A stretch of DNA of 64,000 nt from Aedes albopictus (Eukaryota; Arthropoda; Insecta; Diptera; Culicidae), in the NCBI RefSeq assembly GCF_035046485.1, contig NC_085138.1, positions 88,461,228 to 88,525,227 of the forward strand, given 5' to 3'. Within the stretch, counting starts at the first letter, position 1. Every line of letters starts with the position of its first letter. This document shows positions 55,192 through 64,000 of the stretch, one piece after another. Both the position numbers and the translations under genes were made by a program. Below the pieces are notes generated by a model. It had not been told where the DNA came from. It saw only the letters and a program-made list of their open reading frames with translations, and ran no database searches.

Positions 55192-55810
55192 AACAGAGTA
55201 ATCGTGCTTGGAACCACTTTTCATTGTTTGTTCATCAAAACGATAAATTTAACGAGAAAGATTGGTTTGGTTTTCTAATTACAGAATTACTACAAGAGAA
55301 TTTGGATTTCCTTTTAAGGGGTTTTCAAATAAATCCTTCAGAAACTCCTTAGTCTGGGATTGGGGAATATGTTCTACAAATTTCTCTACGAACTCTTGAA
55401 GGATTCCAAGCAGAAATTTCTGAAAAAAAAAACTACAAGGCGCTCCTGGAACTCAGAACAAACTTCTGAAGGATTCCCAGAAGTAATTCCTGGAAAATTT
55501 CCATAACGATGTTTGCGGTACCTATAAACTAATAAATTCTTTCAGATGTTCTATGAAGGTAGTCATAATTTATTAGGGATTTTTTCTTGATTTCAGTTTT
55601 CAGGAAAGGCTTCAAGATTTTTTAAATGTTTCTCATCGGTTAGTAATTGTAATTCATGTGATCATTCCACCAAATGTATTTTCGATAGTCCGTAAAAACT
55701 AGGAGATTCTGAAATTCAAAATCTAACAATAACAAAATCTAACAAAATCTAACAGTGACAAAATTTCACGGAAATTTTTTTTTATTTATTCAAGATTCCT
55801 ATCTTAGTCG
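55192..55810. other. IR 3' flank and non-coding stretch
   Basis: GGATTCC/GGAATTCC patches near 55370-55500 are weak minisatellite. CAAAATCTAACAAAATCTAACA repeats near 55730-55755. No gene. Confidence 0.45.
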
Positions 55811-56110
55811 CTGGGTCTCCAGTCAGCCTAGTGGTTAAGGCTATGAATCGACAAATTCGGAGACAGCAGGTTCAATTCCCGTTCCGGTCGGGAAAATTGT
55901 CTCGACTCTCTGGGCATAGTGTATCATTGTACTTGCCACAAAATGTACAAATTCATGCAATGGCAGGCGAGAAAGCCCTTCAATTAATAAATGTGGAAGT
56001 GCTCTTAGAACACTAAGTTGAAGAGAGGCAGGCCAAGTTCCAATGCGAACGTCGAGTCATAAAGAAGAAGAAGAAGAAACGGAAGAAGAAGAAGAAAAAA
56101 AGAAGAAGAA
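55811..56110 (+). mobile_element. Full-length tRNA-derived SINE
   Basis: It begins CTGGGTCTCCAG with A box TAGCCTAGTGG-like (CAGCCTAGTGGTTAAGG) and B box GGTTCAATTCC. The body has GTCTCGACTCTCTGGGC, TAGTGTATCATTGTACTTGC, AGAAAGCCCTTCAATTAATA, AGTGCTCTTAGAACACTAAG and GAGGCAGGCCAAG, with a GAAGAAGAAGAA tail to 56110. It serves as the reference for the split copy at 36190-41502. Confidence 0.9.
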
Positions 56111-57245
56111 GATCTTTGTCGCTCTCTTAGTTTCTCTAGAAATGCCTTTCGCAGTCTTTCCAAGAAATTATTTCAGAGCCCTTTCAGGCATTCCTCACGG
56201 AGTCCCTTCTGGAGTGCCTACCAGAGCTCCTCCAGAAACTCGTCCCAGCGTCCCTCCAGGGATTTATCTAATGGCTAATCTAGGAATCGTTTCGGAGCTT
56301 TTCCAGGGGTTCCTCTTACTGTACCTCTGGAAATTTCTTTCGGAGGTCCCCCAAGAATTCTTTTTATAATTCCTCCATAGAGTGCACCCGGAACTATCCA
56401 GGGTTTCTTCTGAAAGTTACATCCTGGAATTTCTCACGGAGCTCCTCCAAGAATCCCCTCGGAGTCCCTCCAAGGTTTCTTTCCGGAACTCCTCCAGAGA
56501 TTCCTCACGGAGTACCTTCTTAAATACCTCCCACAGTTTCATCAAGAATTCATCTAAGCATCCCTCCAGGGATTCATCTGATAGCTCCATCAGGAGTTCG
56601 TGTTGGAGTTTGCCCTAGGGTTCCTCTCGGAGTATCTCTACAAATTTCTCCTGGAGTCTCTGCAAGAATTCATTTTGAAATCCCCCCCGGAGTCCTCCAA
56701 TGATTCCATTGGAAGCTCCGTTCGAGAAATTCGCTCGGAGATTCTTTTCAGGAATTCCTTTCAAAAACCCTCCAAAGAATTTCTTTCAGTATCTTCCCAG
56801 GAGTTCCTCAGGGAGTGCCTTCTGGTATTTCTCCCAGAGGTCCTCCAGGAACTCATCCAAGAGTCATTTCAGGCTTTATCTCCCTTCAGTCCCCTTGGAA
56901 ATTCGTTTCGGAGCCTTTTTAGGGGTTCCTCGAGAAATTTCTGCTATGAGTCCCTCCAAGAATTCCTTCAGGCATTGCAGCCGAGCCCTTCCGGGATTCT
57001 AGGAGTTCTTCCAGGAAATCCTCTTGGAGTCCCTCTCTCAGATTCCTTCCAGGACATCATATCAAAGTCCCTCCAGGTATTCATTTCACAGTCCTACAAG
57101 GGATTCCGCAAGAAGTCCATCTAGATTCACCTCCCTCTCTCTAGATTCTAGAAGTCTCCCTCAAATTTTTTCCAGGGACTCCTTCCGAAGTCCCTCCAGG
57201 AATGTCATTCGGAGTCCCAACAGAAATTTTTTTTGAAGTTACTCC
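56111..57245. repeat. Degenerate minisatellite, TCCCTCCAGG type
   Basis: Units of GGAGTCCCTCCAGGAATTC and similar, mixed with CTCAGGGAG and CATCCAAG variants. Frames (56382-57236) consist of repeat-like SSRD/FLQ strings and are not genes. Confidence 0.75.
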
Positions 57246-57249
57246 AAGA

Positions 57250-57365
57250 ATTGCGGAATGGGTGCAGAATACTTTAGCCTACGTCGATAGAAAGTTCATG
57301 AGTACGTATGTGACGAGTAAGGTACTATCACTACTAGGTGAATTGATCTGTATATTTCTTTTATG
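57250..57365 (-). mobile_element. Relic end of the 3.3-kb repeat family
   Basis: GAATACTTTAGCCTACGTCG, AGAAAGTTCATGAG, GACGAGTAAGGTACTATCAC and TACTAGGTGAATTGATCTG follow, with about 20% change, the reverse complement of the first 110 bp of 19275-22594. Only this end survives. Confidence 0.75.
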
Positions 57366-57435
57366 AATACAGTGAAAATTTATATTACGATATTGAAGTC
57401 CTGGCCTACGATTTCAAAGAATGTATAATCATACA

Positions 57436-59184
57436 TTATTTACAGAATATCTTATCATCAGACAGCTTTTTCTTGGACAAAGCATTCGCCACAAATTCTA
57501 TGAGGAACACAACGCTACTCAACAAACACCCAACACCTAGCGATGCCCACGCTGGAACCATATCGTCAAATTCCATACCTTTCTGGCTCACCGATAGTAT
57601 ATCGGTAAAGAATTTGTTTTCCTCATTCAATACTTCCTGCTCCCACCGTCCCAAGATTCCACTTTCGAAGAAAACCTTCTGCGTATAGTACAGCACCTCA
57701 TGTAGCGGGCTTTTATCATGCACCCAGTAGCTAAACAACTGCATCCGGCGTGTTTCTTCAAGAAAAATATACCGGGGCCGGTTCAACTGCCAATCGTAAT
57801 TGGCTCTATTGCGTAGAGCAACTTTGGCCTCGTCTCGATCCGTCAGGTACGCACTGACACCGTCCATACTATTGATTCTGTCCGTAGAGTTGATCAAATA
57901 CGGACTTAGCTGTGGATCTCTCGAAACTTTCAGATGATAATTTAAGTTAATTTTGATTTTGATTCCAGCTGCTAGCATTTGATCAATAGTTTTCACATCG
58001 GGTAATGCCGGTTTCTCAGTGAGGAACGAAATGATCTTGGTTTCGTATGCGTTAGTTAGCAGGAAGAAGAACGCTATCAACGGGAGAAACGTGAATCGCT
58101 CCAGCCGGCCTGCCGAGTGTAGAGACCCTCGCTCGAAACCACACACCAAATACATCACTGGATCGTTTCTGAACATTCGCGGAAACGTTAGCGCGCAGCT
58201 CTCGATGACTACCAGGACAATGACCAGAGTCATCCAGATCTCCCAGGAGAATGGTTTCGCGAATAGTTCCAAAACGTTCAAATGTCTGCCTTTTGGAACC
58301 AGAAACACTTCCGCGACCAGTACGATATTGAATAATTCCCGATAGATCTGCGGGAACATCCTGGAGAAGTGAAACTGATCAAGGCATACGTCCAGATCGT
58401 TGGCATAGAAGAGTTTCATTCGACATTCCTTAGATTCCCCTGCGGTGCATGGGCTGGGGACCATGGTTGCTGTTGCGTTGATGAACAGTGCGGTCTCCTT
58501 TATCCATTGCAAGTCTTCATACCGTAAGACACCTGTTGCGGTAAACCTTAGGGATCGTTGGTTCATGTTTCGAATGGTGCTGTGAAACAGTTGGCTGGGA
58601 TGTGGATATCTGGTAAGGATATCCACTGGTTTTCCGGCGTAGTCTACACGGACGACCTTTGGGCCTGTTACAACCGTGGAGATGTACACCACGTAGTTGA
58701 ACCCCCATTTGGTGAGCATTTTGTTGACGAGCTGCATGAGTTCGGGCTCGGTGAGGTCAACCAAGACCATGACGTACGAGTTGCAGTTTAATATGTAAAG
58801 AGATGTCCACAGTCGTTTCGGAGGATCGATGATTCCGTTGTCCAGGTAGATGATGATCAGCGATGGTTTGTGCGGTATGTTGGTGTACGTCACTTCGAAG
58901 AGGTTGTCAATGATGAACATGGACGTGGTGTTTGACGGAAGTGCCTGCAGTAGGTGCTCGTAGGCGTGGCTTGAGTTGATTGTCGGTATGTAATTGAATA
59001 TCACAAGTATGAACTGTCCTGCTGTGGTATGTGAAAAGTGGTTTATGACTGTGAGGACATACTGAGAAGGGTATTGTTCAACTTGGTGCTGCATAATAGT
59101 TGATGCTAATGGAAATCCTAATGTGACGAATACTCTGATGAACAGCATCATGCAATCGATTTTAAACAACTGAAAACGATTCAC
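57436..59184 (-). CDS. Ionotropic receptor (divergent, IR7-like)
   Basis: A 582-residue intact frame without introns. It starts at the ATG at 59184; a second ATG pair lies at residues 12-13, just before a signal-like hydrophobic stretch (13-30). It has an N-terminal region to about 210, an S1 lobe (210-310), TM1 at about 313-336 (PFSWEIWMTLVIVLVVIESC), a pore region with DPVMYLVCGFERGSL (341-355), TM2 at about 364-386 ending in NAYETKIISF, an S2 lobe (388-540) and TM3 at about 543-567 (MVPAWASLGVGCLL). This is the three-membrane-segment layout of insect IRs, dendritic or taste-neuron ligand-gated channels. The glutamate-binding residues of the receptor family are not obvious, as in most divergent IRs. 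It is a close paralogue of 53503-55191 (shared PFS-E-W, PRM/LLRNDP, CGFERGSLH, AYETKIIS). The ligand is unknown. Confidence 0.95.
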   Translation of the reverse strand: MNRFQLFKIDCMMLFIRVFVTLGFPLASTIMQHQVEQYPSQYVLTVINHFSHTTAGQFILVIFNYIPTINSSHAYEHLLQALPSNTTSMFIIDNLFEVTYTNIPHKPSLIIIYLDNGIIDPPKRLWTSLYILNCNSYVMVLVDLTEPELMQLVNKMLTKWGFNYVVYISTVVTGPKVVRVDYAGKPVDILTRYPHPSQLFHSTIRNMNQRSLRFTATGVLRYEDLQWIKETALFINATATMVPSPCTAGESKECRMKLFYANDLDVCLDQFHFSRMFPQIYRELFNIVLVAEVFLVPKGRHLNVLELFAKPFSWEIWMTLVIVLVVIESCALTFPRMFRNDPVMYLVCGFERGSLHSAGRLERFTFLPLIAFFFLLTNAYETKIISFLTEKPALPDVKTIDQMLAAGIKIKINLNYHLKVSRDPQLSPYLINSTDRINSMDGVSAYLTDRDEAKVALRNRANYDWQLNRPRYIFLEETRRMQLFSYWVHDKSPLHEVLYYTQKVFFESGILGRWEQEVLNEENKFFTDILSVSQKGMEFDDMVPAWASLGVGCLLSSVVFLIEFVANALSKKKLSDDKIFCK

Positions 59185-59211
59185 TTGGTTGTGCAGTCAG
59201 AATTGAAACGC

Positions 59212-59400
59212 GATTGAACTATTTCTTCAAAGCGATCAACTGAAAACTTGTCTCTATCAAAATTCTCAAGAAATTGATCAAATTTCCCTAATGTGAGTGC
59301 ACTCTTTTGATTTTATTAGATATCCAGCACCATACTCAAACACTTTTCAAAATTATTTCAAAGATTAGAAGAGCGAATAATACATATGCAATCAACTTTT
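59212..59400 (-). promoter_or_regulatory. Upstream block conserved with the other IR copy
   Basis: GAACTATTTCTTCAAAGCG, GATCAACTGAAAA and ATATGCAATCAACTTTT are similar to 53187-53395. Conservation may simply reflect duplication; no TATA or initiator is clear. Confidence 0.5.
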
Positions 59401-59524
59401 ACAGACTACGATAGTAATTGCACAAACAGGGAGCCAAACAAAATGTTATTGTTATATCTGTCTTTTTGGTGAACTAGATGCAAAGCACGATGACTCAGTA
59501 TCTCTGAACCATTCAGACCACCAA

Positions 59525-59660
59525 TCACCAGTTCCAGTACCGATTAAACTTCCCTGTCCTCTTGATTATAATTTCCGCAGCGAGACTACGCTATTGATCG
59601 CTGACCCAGCAGCTTGCGCAATCCATGCCGGCAGCAACTCATCGATCTTCAACATGTATC
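59525..59660 (-). pseudogene. IR relic, C-terminal part (TM3)
   Basis: On the minus strand LKIDELLPAWIAQAAGSAI and then SLRKL plus a stop parallel LKIDDLLPAWIALASGSAI of the plus-strand IR (about 55038-55100). TCGGTACTGGAACTGGTG follows as in the paralogue (near 55150). The membrane segment is frame-broken after about 25 residues. Confidence 0.85.
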
Positions 59661-59895
59661 ATACGCCGATTTAAAATCGATCTGTGGGCACGTTGTATTC
59701 GCGGCATTTCCGCAACATGGATAGCGGATAGCAGATAACGGATAGCGAACTTCTGATTCGTTGATTGATTGATTTGTCTTTATTTAAAAGATTTTCAGCC
59801 CTCGGCTTCAACATGTATCATACGTGGATTTCAAATTGATGTGTGGGCACGTTGTTTTCGCGACATTTCCGCAACACCAGGCGGATAGCAAACAT
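59648..59895. repeat. Local direct duplication of about 90-100 bp
   Basis: CTTCAACATGTATCATACG ... GTGGGCACGTTGT ... TTTCCGCAACA ... GCGGATAGCA occurs at 59648-59745 and 59806-59895 with several changes. Between them GGATAGCAGATAACGGATAGCG and TTGATTGATTTGTC appear, and TTTATTTAAAAGATTTTCAG resembles a SINE tail. Confidence 0.7.
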
Positions 59896-60089
59896 CTGGT
59901 CCGTTTTGACGATTACCCATTACATGTAAAATGAAAAGAAAACTGTTCCATTAGGCTAATCAATATCTCGACTCTGTTATGATAGAGCTAAAGTTTCTAG
60001 TTGATCGTATTGAAGAAATGGTTGAGTCGTACCTATTACAATTCTGACTGTTGATCCATTCAAGCCAGTTTCCGTAATAACACCAAATT

Positions 60090-60272
60090 CATGGTACAGT
60101 TCGTAATAATGTTCATTTCCTGCGGATTTCCATTGGCGTTAACCTTTATTCGACCTCTAGTCGAACTAGACACTTTTCAGTATGTCACCATGGCAATTAA
60201 CCACCTTTCCAAACCAAACCGTGGCAGTTCAAACTTCTGATAATCAATTTCATACCGACGACCAGCTCAATA
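60090..60272 (+). pseudogene. IR relic, N-terminal part
   Basis: TGCGGATTTCCATTGGCG, GAACTAGACACTTTTCAG, TATGTCACCATGGCAATTAA, CCACCTTTCC and CAATTTCATACCGACGACC align in order with the first 70 codons of the intact IR. A stop (TTCTGATAA) breaks the frame. It is oriented opposite to 59525-59660, so it begins a further, lost gene copy. Confidence 0.82.
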
Positions 60273-60535
60273 TATCGCAGCTTATCTATGTTTATGTCAA
60301 TTAATAATAAAACATTTCATCTTTGCAAGTTAACATAGTTACAACAGTAATGCTTTTATTTTTTCTACTTCCAAGTATGTAATTCATAAGTGAAAAATTG
60401 GACAGATTCATCTCGGCAGGTTTGCAATATATACTTGTTAGAAATCCAACATGCAATACCCAAGTTAATAAAAAAATAATAGCTTTTATTTCTCTGCATT
60501 AGGGACAATGGATATTCACGAATTCGCAGAAACCA
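60273..60535. other. AT-rich non-coding stretch
   Basis: No gene or repeat recognised. Confidence 0.4.
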
Positions 60536-60539
60536 TTCA

Positions 60540-61333
60540 GAGATGCCTTCAGGGATTCCTCCAGAGATTTCTCCAGGAACTCTCTCAAGGATTCCTTCAA
60601 GAATTCCTTCAGGGATACCTTCAGGAACTCCTTCAGGGATTCCTCCAGGAACTTCTTCCGGGATTCCTTCAAGAACTCCCTCAGTGATTCCTTCAGAAAC
60701 TCCCTCAGGAATTCCTACATGAGCTGCCTCAGGAATTTCTTCAGGAACACCTTCAGGAATTTCTTAAGAAACTCTCTCAGGGGTTCTTTCAGGAACTCCC
60801 TCAAGCATTCCTTCAGGAACTTCCCAGAGATCCTTTCAGGAACTCCCTCAGAGATTCCTCCAGAAATTCCCTCAGGGATTCCTCCAGGAATTTTTTCGGG
60901 GATTCCTCCAGGAATTCTCTCCGATATTCCCTCAGGGATTCCTCCAGAAATTCCCTCAGGGATTCCTCCAGGAATTTCTCCAGGGATTCCAGAAATTCTT
61001 CAGGGATTCCTCCAGGAAATGCTTCAAGGATTCCTCCAGGAATTTCCTCAGGGATTCCTCCAAGAAATTCTTCAGGGATTCCTCCAGGAAATGCTTCAAG
61101 GATTCCTCCAGGAATTCCCTCAGGGAATCCTCCAGGAATTCCCTCAGGAAATCCTCCAGGAATTCTCTCAGGGAATCCTCCAGGAATTCCCTCAGGGAAT
61201 CCTCCAGGAATTCCCTCAGGGATTCCTCCAGGAATTCCCTCAGGGATTCCTCCAGGAATTCCCTCAGGGATTCCTCCAGGAACTCCCTCAGGGATTCCTC
61301 CAGGAACTCCCTCAGGGATTCCTCCAGGAACTC
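60540..61333. repeat. 24-bp minisatellite, left of BEL element
   Basis: GGGATTCCTCCAGGAATTCC / CTCAGGGATTCC units become more regular rightwards. The last unit is broken at AACTC by the retroelement. Frames at 60719-61414 plus and 60813-61466 minus are by-products of the period. Confidence 0.9.
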
Positions 61334-61668
61334 TGTTCGCGCCTAGCGCTTCCCAAAAGAATTCATCGCAGTGACCAATGCAGCGACCACAACCCGGATA
61401 AACAACGTTGTTAGTAACCGACACTCGACAGATGGGCTCCGTGGTGTATATAAGGAGCCCTCGCAATCCATTGGAGTCATTACCATCTTGGACACCAACC
61501 CATCAAGACCGAAGCCACCAATTAATGAATCGTTAGAATAAACGTTTAGTTATTTAGTAGCAGAAGTGTGTTGTTCCTGGTTTCCCTTCCCCGGAATTGG
61601 TCCCTGTACCCGTTCCGCCAGTCCATCGTCCACCTATGATTCGTTGGGTTCACGGCCGAGCCCAAACA
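61334..61668 (+). repeat. 5' LTR of BEL/Pao element
   Basis: It starts TGTTCGCGCC and ends CCCAAACA. GTGTATATAAGGAGCCC near 61443 fits a TATA box, and AATAAACG near 61537 a possible polyadenylation signal. Confidence 0.93.
61443..61455 (+). promoter_or_regulatory. TATA-type promoter in LTR
   Basis: TGTATATAAGGAG stands about 100 bp before the possible polyadenylation signal of the same LTR. The identical copy is in the 3' LTR near 62581. Confidence 0.6.
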
Positions 61669-62415
61669 TTGAAATCTGACGATAGATCAAGTAAATTTTC
61701 TAAAGTAACTGAAATGTATCCAGCACCAGCAAATACGAAGCCGCCAGTGAATTTGTCTTTTTCCCGCACACCTCGGTTGCCGAACAAGCAAGTTTTCCTA
61801 ATGACAGCAATGGTTACTCTTCACTCCAAAGACGGTCAAGCTCACCAGGTTCGAGCGTTATTGGATTCCGGATCGCAGGTCAATCTTTTGTCGAAGTCTG
61901 TGGTGAAGAAACTAAACCTGCAAAAATGTTCCGCCAATGTTCCTGTAGTCGGCGTGGGAAGTGTTAGATCCCAGATACGTCATGAAGTGGCAGTGACAAT
62001 AGCATCCAACTATAGCGATTTCGCGGCTACCATTGATTGTCTCGTAACACCTAAGATAGCTGGTACTATTCCGTCCTTGAATGTCAACATGGATTCCTGG
62101 GGTATTCCCACCGGCCTCGAATTAGCCGATGAAACATTCAACCGTTCAAGAGAATTGGAAATGTTGATTGGAGTCGAACATTTTTTCAACATTTTAAAGC
62201 AAGGTCAAATCAAGCTGGCTGACCACTTGCCTACCTTTTACGAAACGCAGTTTGGATGGGCCGTTGCTGGACCCTATGAAATAATCGCAGAAGGCTCTTC
62301 AACTTATTCCGATCAAGCAGTATCAAAGGCCGATTCACCTACAACCCGGATGTCCAGCCATGTCCAAACGGTCCCGGAGCATCAACGGTTTCCTTCCGAT
62401 TTTGGCCGCCCTTGA
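61669..62415 (+). pseudogene. BEL/Pao protease-region fragment of pol
   Basis: The frame opens inside the LTR (61597) and carries RALLDSGSQVNLLSKSVV (active-site D-S-G of the BEL/Pao peptidase, about residues 88-105), then LVTPKIAGTIPS, LLIGVEHFF-like MLIGVEHFF and QFGWAVAGP, all typical of the BEL pol peptidase region. It ends at a stop at 62415 with nothing of reverse transcriptase. It is the surviving middle of an internal deletion. Confidence 0.88.
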
Positions 62416-62471
62416 ATCATGGTCGAGGAACTCTTTACCAAAGTTGGAATTGGATTCCAATGGGGGCAGAA

Positions 62472-62806
62472 TGTTCGCGCCTAGCGCTTCCCAAAAGAAT
62501 TCATCGCAGTGACCAATGCAGCGACCACAACCCGGATAAACAACGTTGTTAGTAACCGACACTCGACAGATGGGCTCCGTGGTGTATATAAGGAGCCCTC
62601 GCAATCCATTGGAGTCATTACCATCTTGGACACCAACCCATCAAGACCGAAGCCACCAATTAATGAATCGTTAGAATAAACGTTTAGTTATTTAGTAGCA
62701 GAAGTGTGTTGTTCCTGGTTTCCCTTCCCCGGAATTGGTCCCTGTACCCGTTCCGCCAGTCCATCGTCCACCTATGATTCGTTGGGTTCACGGCCGAGCC
62801 CAAACA
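62472..62806 (+). repeat. 3' LTR of BEL/Pao element
   Basis: Same 335 bp as 61334-61668; I see no differences. Confidence 0.93.
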
Positions 62807-63475
62807 AACTCCCTCAGGGATTCCTCCAGGAACTCCCTCAGGGATTCCTCCAGGAACTCCCTCAGGGATTCCTCCAGGAACTCCCTCAGGGATTCCTCCA
62901 GGAACTCCCTCAGGGATTCCTCCAGGAACTCCCTCAGGGATTCCTCCAGGAACTCCCTCAGGGATTCCTCCAGGAACTCCCTCAGGGATTCCTCCAGGAA
63001 CTCCCTCAGGGATTCCTCCAGGAACTCCCTCAGGGATTCCTCCAGGAACTCCCTCAGGGATTCCTCCAGGAACTCCCTCAGGGATTCCTCCAGGAATTCC
63101 TCCAGGGATATCTTCAGGGAATCTTTAAGGAATTCCTTCAGGGATAGCTTCAAGAATTCCCTCAGATATTCCTTTAGGAATTCCTCCAGGGATCACTCCA
63201 AGAATTCTTCCAGGGATCGCTCCTAGAATTCCTCCGGGGATTGCATCAGGAATTTCTTCGGGGATTCCTTCATGAATTCCTCCGGGGATTGCTCCAAGAT
63301 TTTTTTTTTTGAATTCCTCCAGGGAATCCTTCAGGAATTCCCTCTGAGAATCCTCCAGGAATTCCCTCTGAGAATCCTCCAGGAATTCCTCGGAGAAATC
63401 TCCAGGAATTCCTTCGGGGATTCCTCCAGGAATTCCCTCGTTGATTACTTCAGGAATGCCCTCGAAATTTGAAAA
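62807..63475. repeat. 24-bp minisatellite, right of BEL element
   Basis: Regular units CTCCCTCAGGGATTCCTCCAGG continue to about 63090, then degenerate units to 63475. Together with 60540-61333 it was one array before the insertion. Confidence 0.92.
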
Positions 63476-63770
63476 TTAAAAATGGACAATTTTAGCGTGA
63501 CGTAATTTGTGGACGCTCTCTTGGAGGAATCCTTGGAAACACTCCTGCAGTAAGCCCTGAAGCAACTCTTGGGGCATCTCTGAATGGAATCCTGAGAAGC
63601 TTCTGAGAAGATCCCTCAAGGAACTACTAGAGTAATCCCTGAAGGGACACCTGAGGAATTCCGAAGTGAATTCTAGATGAACCCCCGATGGAACTCCTGC
63701 AGCAATCCTTGCATTCTCCCAGCAAAATCTCTTAATGAACTGCTGGAAGAAACCTAGAGAGCAATATCCA
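63476..63770. repeat. Reverse-orientation degenerate minisatellite
   Basis: GGAGGAATCCTTGG, GAAGCAACTCTTGG and GGAATCCTGAGAAGC units are the opposite sense to the array on the left, so the two families face each other near 63500. Confidence 0.6.
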
Positions 63771-64000
63771 TAAAGACCGGTCCAGAAAGTATGGACGCAG
63801 TAAGAAAATACTGGAATTTCAAAACTATTGATGACTAGTTCTTTTTGAAAACTACATCCTGTTGGTTAACCTATTTTCTCAGCATTTGTATAGCGGTTTT
63901 TGCGATTCCAACAGTGTGTTTCAAAATACATGAACTTTGTGCGGAACATTATTGAAAAAATGTGCACAAATGATGTACAGAGTTTGAAAGGTCACTTAGG
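63771..64000. other. No recognised feature
   Basis: No gene. CCGGTCCAGAAAGTATGGACGC near 63779 might begin another element that continues past the window. Confidence 0.35.

Larger units (their letters stand above)
61334..62806 (+). mobile_element. Internally deleted BEL/Pao LTR retrotransposon
   Basis: 335-bp LTRs (61334-61668 and 62472-62806) that look identical, with AACTC at both sides (61329-61333 and 62807-62811). The internal region is only 803 bp and keeps a protease-type domain and a purine tract (GGGGGCAGA before the 3' LTR). The first internal bases after the 5' LTR do not look like a primer-binding site, and gag, reverse transcriptase and integrase are absent. Identical LTRs suggest a very young insertion. 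Confidence 0.92.

Overview
The window looks like accessory chromatin of a mosquito genome, most likely Aedes (inferred, no search was run). The reasons are tRNA-derived SINEs of the mosquito type, a divergent ionotropic-receptor (IR) gene with the mosquito IR7-like layout, short insect introns, and very dense nested transposons and minisatellites. No rRNA, functional tRNA, CRISPR or bacterial-type operon is visible. The only clearly intact host gene is one intronless IR gene (57436-59184, minus).

Layout. 1-1740: non-coding, with one small foldback element and a cluster of ATCTAGTAG palindromes. 1750-4785: a 24-bp minisatellite, degenerate then very homogeneous, open in several frames on both strands but probably not coding. 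4786-16060: a satellite of about 121 bp, older and more diverged to the right, interrupted by a 0.9-kb insert, a 2.2-kb TIR element with a TTCTA target duplication, a 0.24-kb insert and a TA-flanked MITE. 16061-19274: SINE copies, a decayed minus-strand gene-like segment and a TIR element. 19275-22594 and 26729-30048: two nearly identical 3.3-kb mobile repeats, each carrying the same nested 567-bp MITE. Between them are foldback MITEs, two of them sharing one TTAA, set in a degenerate ACTC-rich array. 30049-36358: a SINE, a tandem repeat containing AAGATGGCGG, simple repeats, a large foldback MITE and a small IR relic.

36190-41502 is a nested stack. A minus-strand SINE was hit by a Mag-like Ty3/gypsy LTR element (98-bp LTRs, GCTTG target duplication) and by a TIR element carrying a tRNA-like segment; the LTR element itself received a foldback retroposon. 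41646-46654 is a 5.0-kb DNA transposon with TIRs of about 140 bp and an ACCA target duplication. It encodes a two-frameshift DDE-type transposase relic whose cysteine-rich N-terminus recalls RAG1/Chapaev-type proteins; this is the most interesting single element here. 46900-52160 is the 24-bp minisatellite family in reverse orientation with an AT-rich insert and a SINE.

52697-60272 is an IR cluster: one intact gene, one nearly complete frameshifted gene and three terminal relics, arranged head to head and tail to tail, with a shared upstream block. A sixth IR piece lies at 35950-36062. 60540-63770 is minisatellite again, split by a young, internally deleted BEL/Pao element with apparently identical 335-bp LTRs.

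Most of the DNA is explained by repeated insertion into tandem repeats, which gives clear before/after target sites. The host coding content is the IR family, presumably chemosensory membrane channels.
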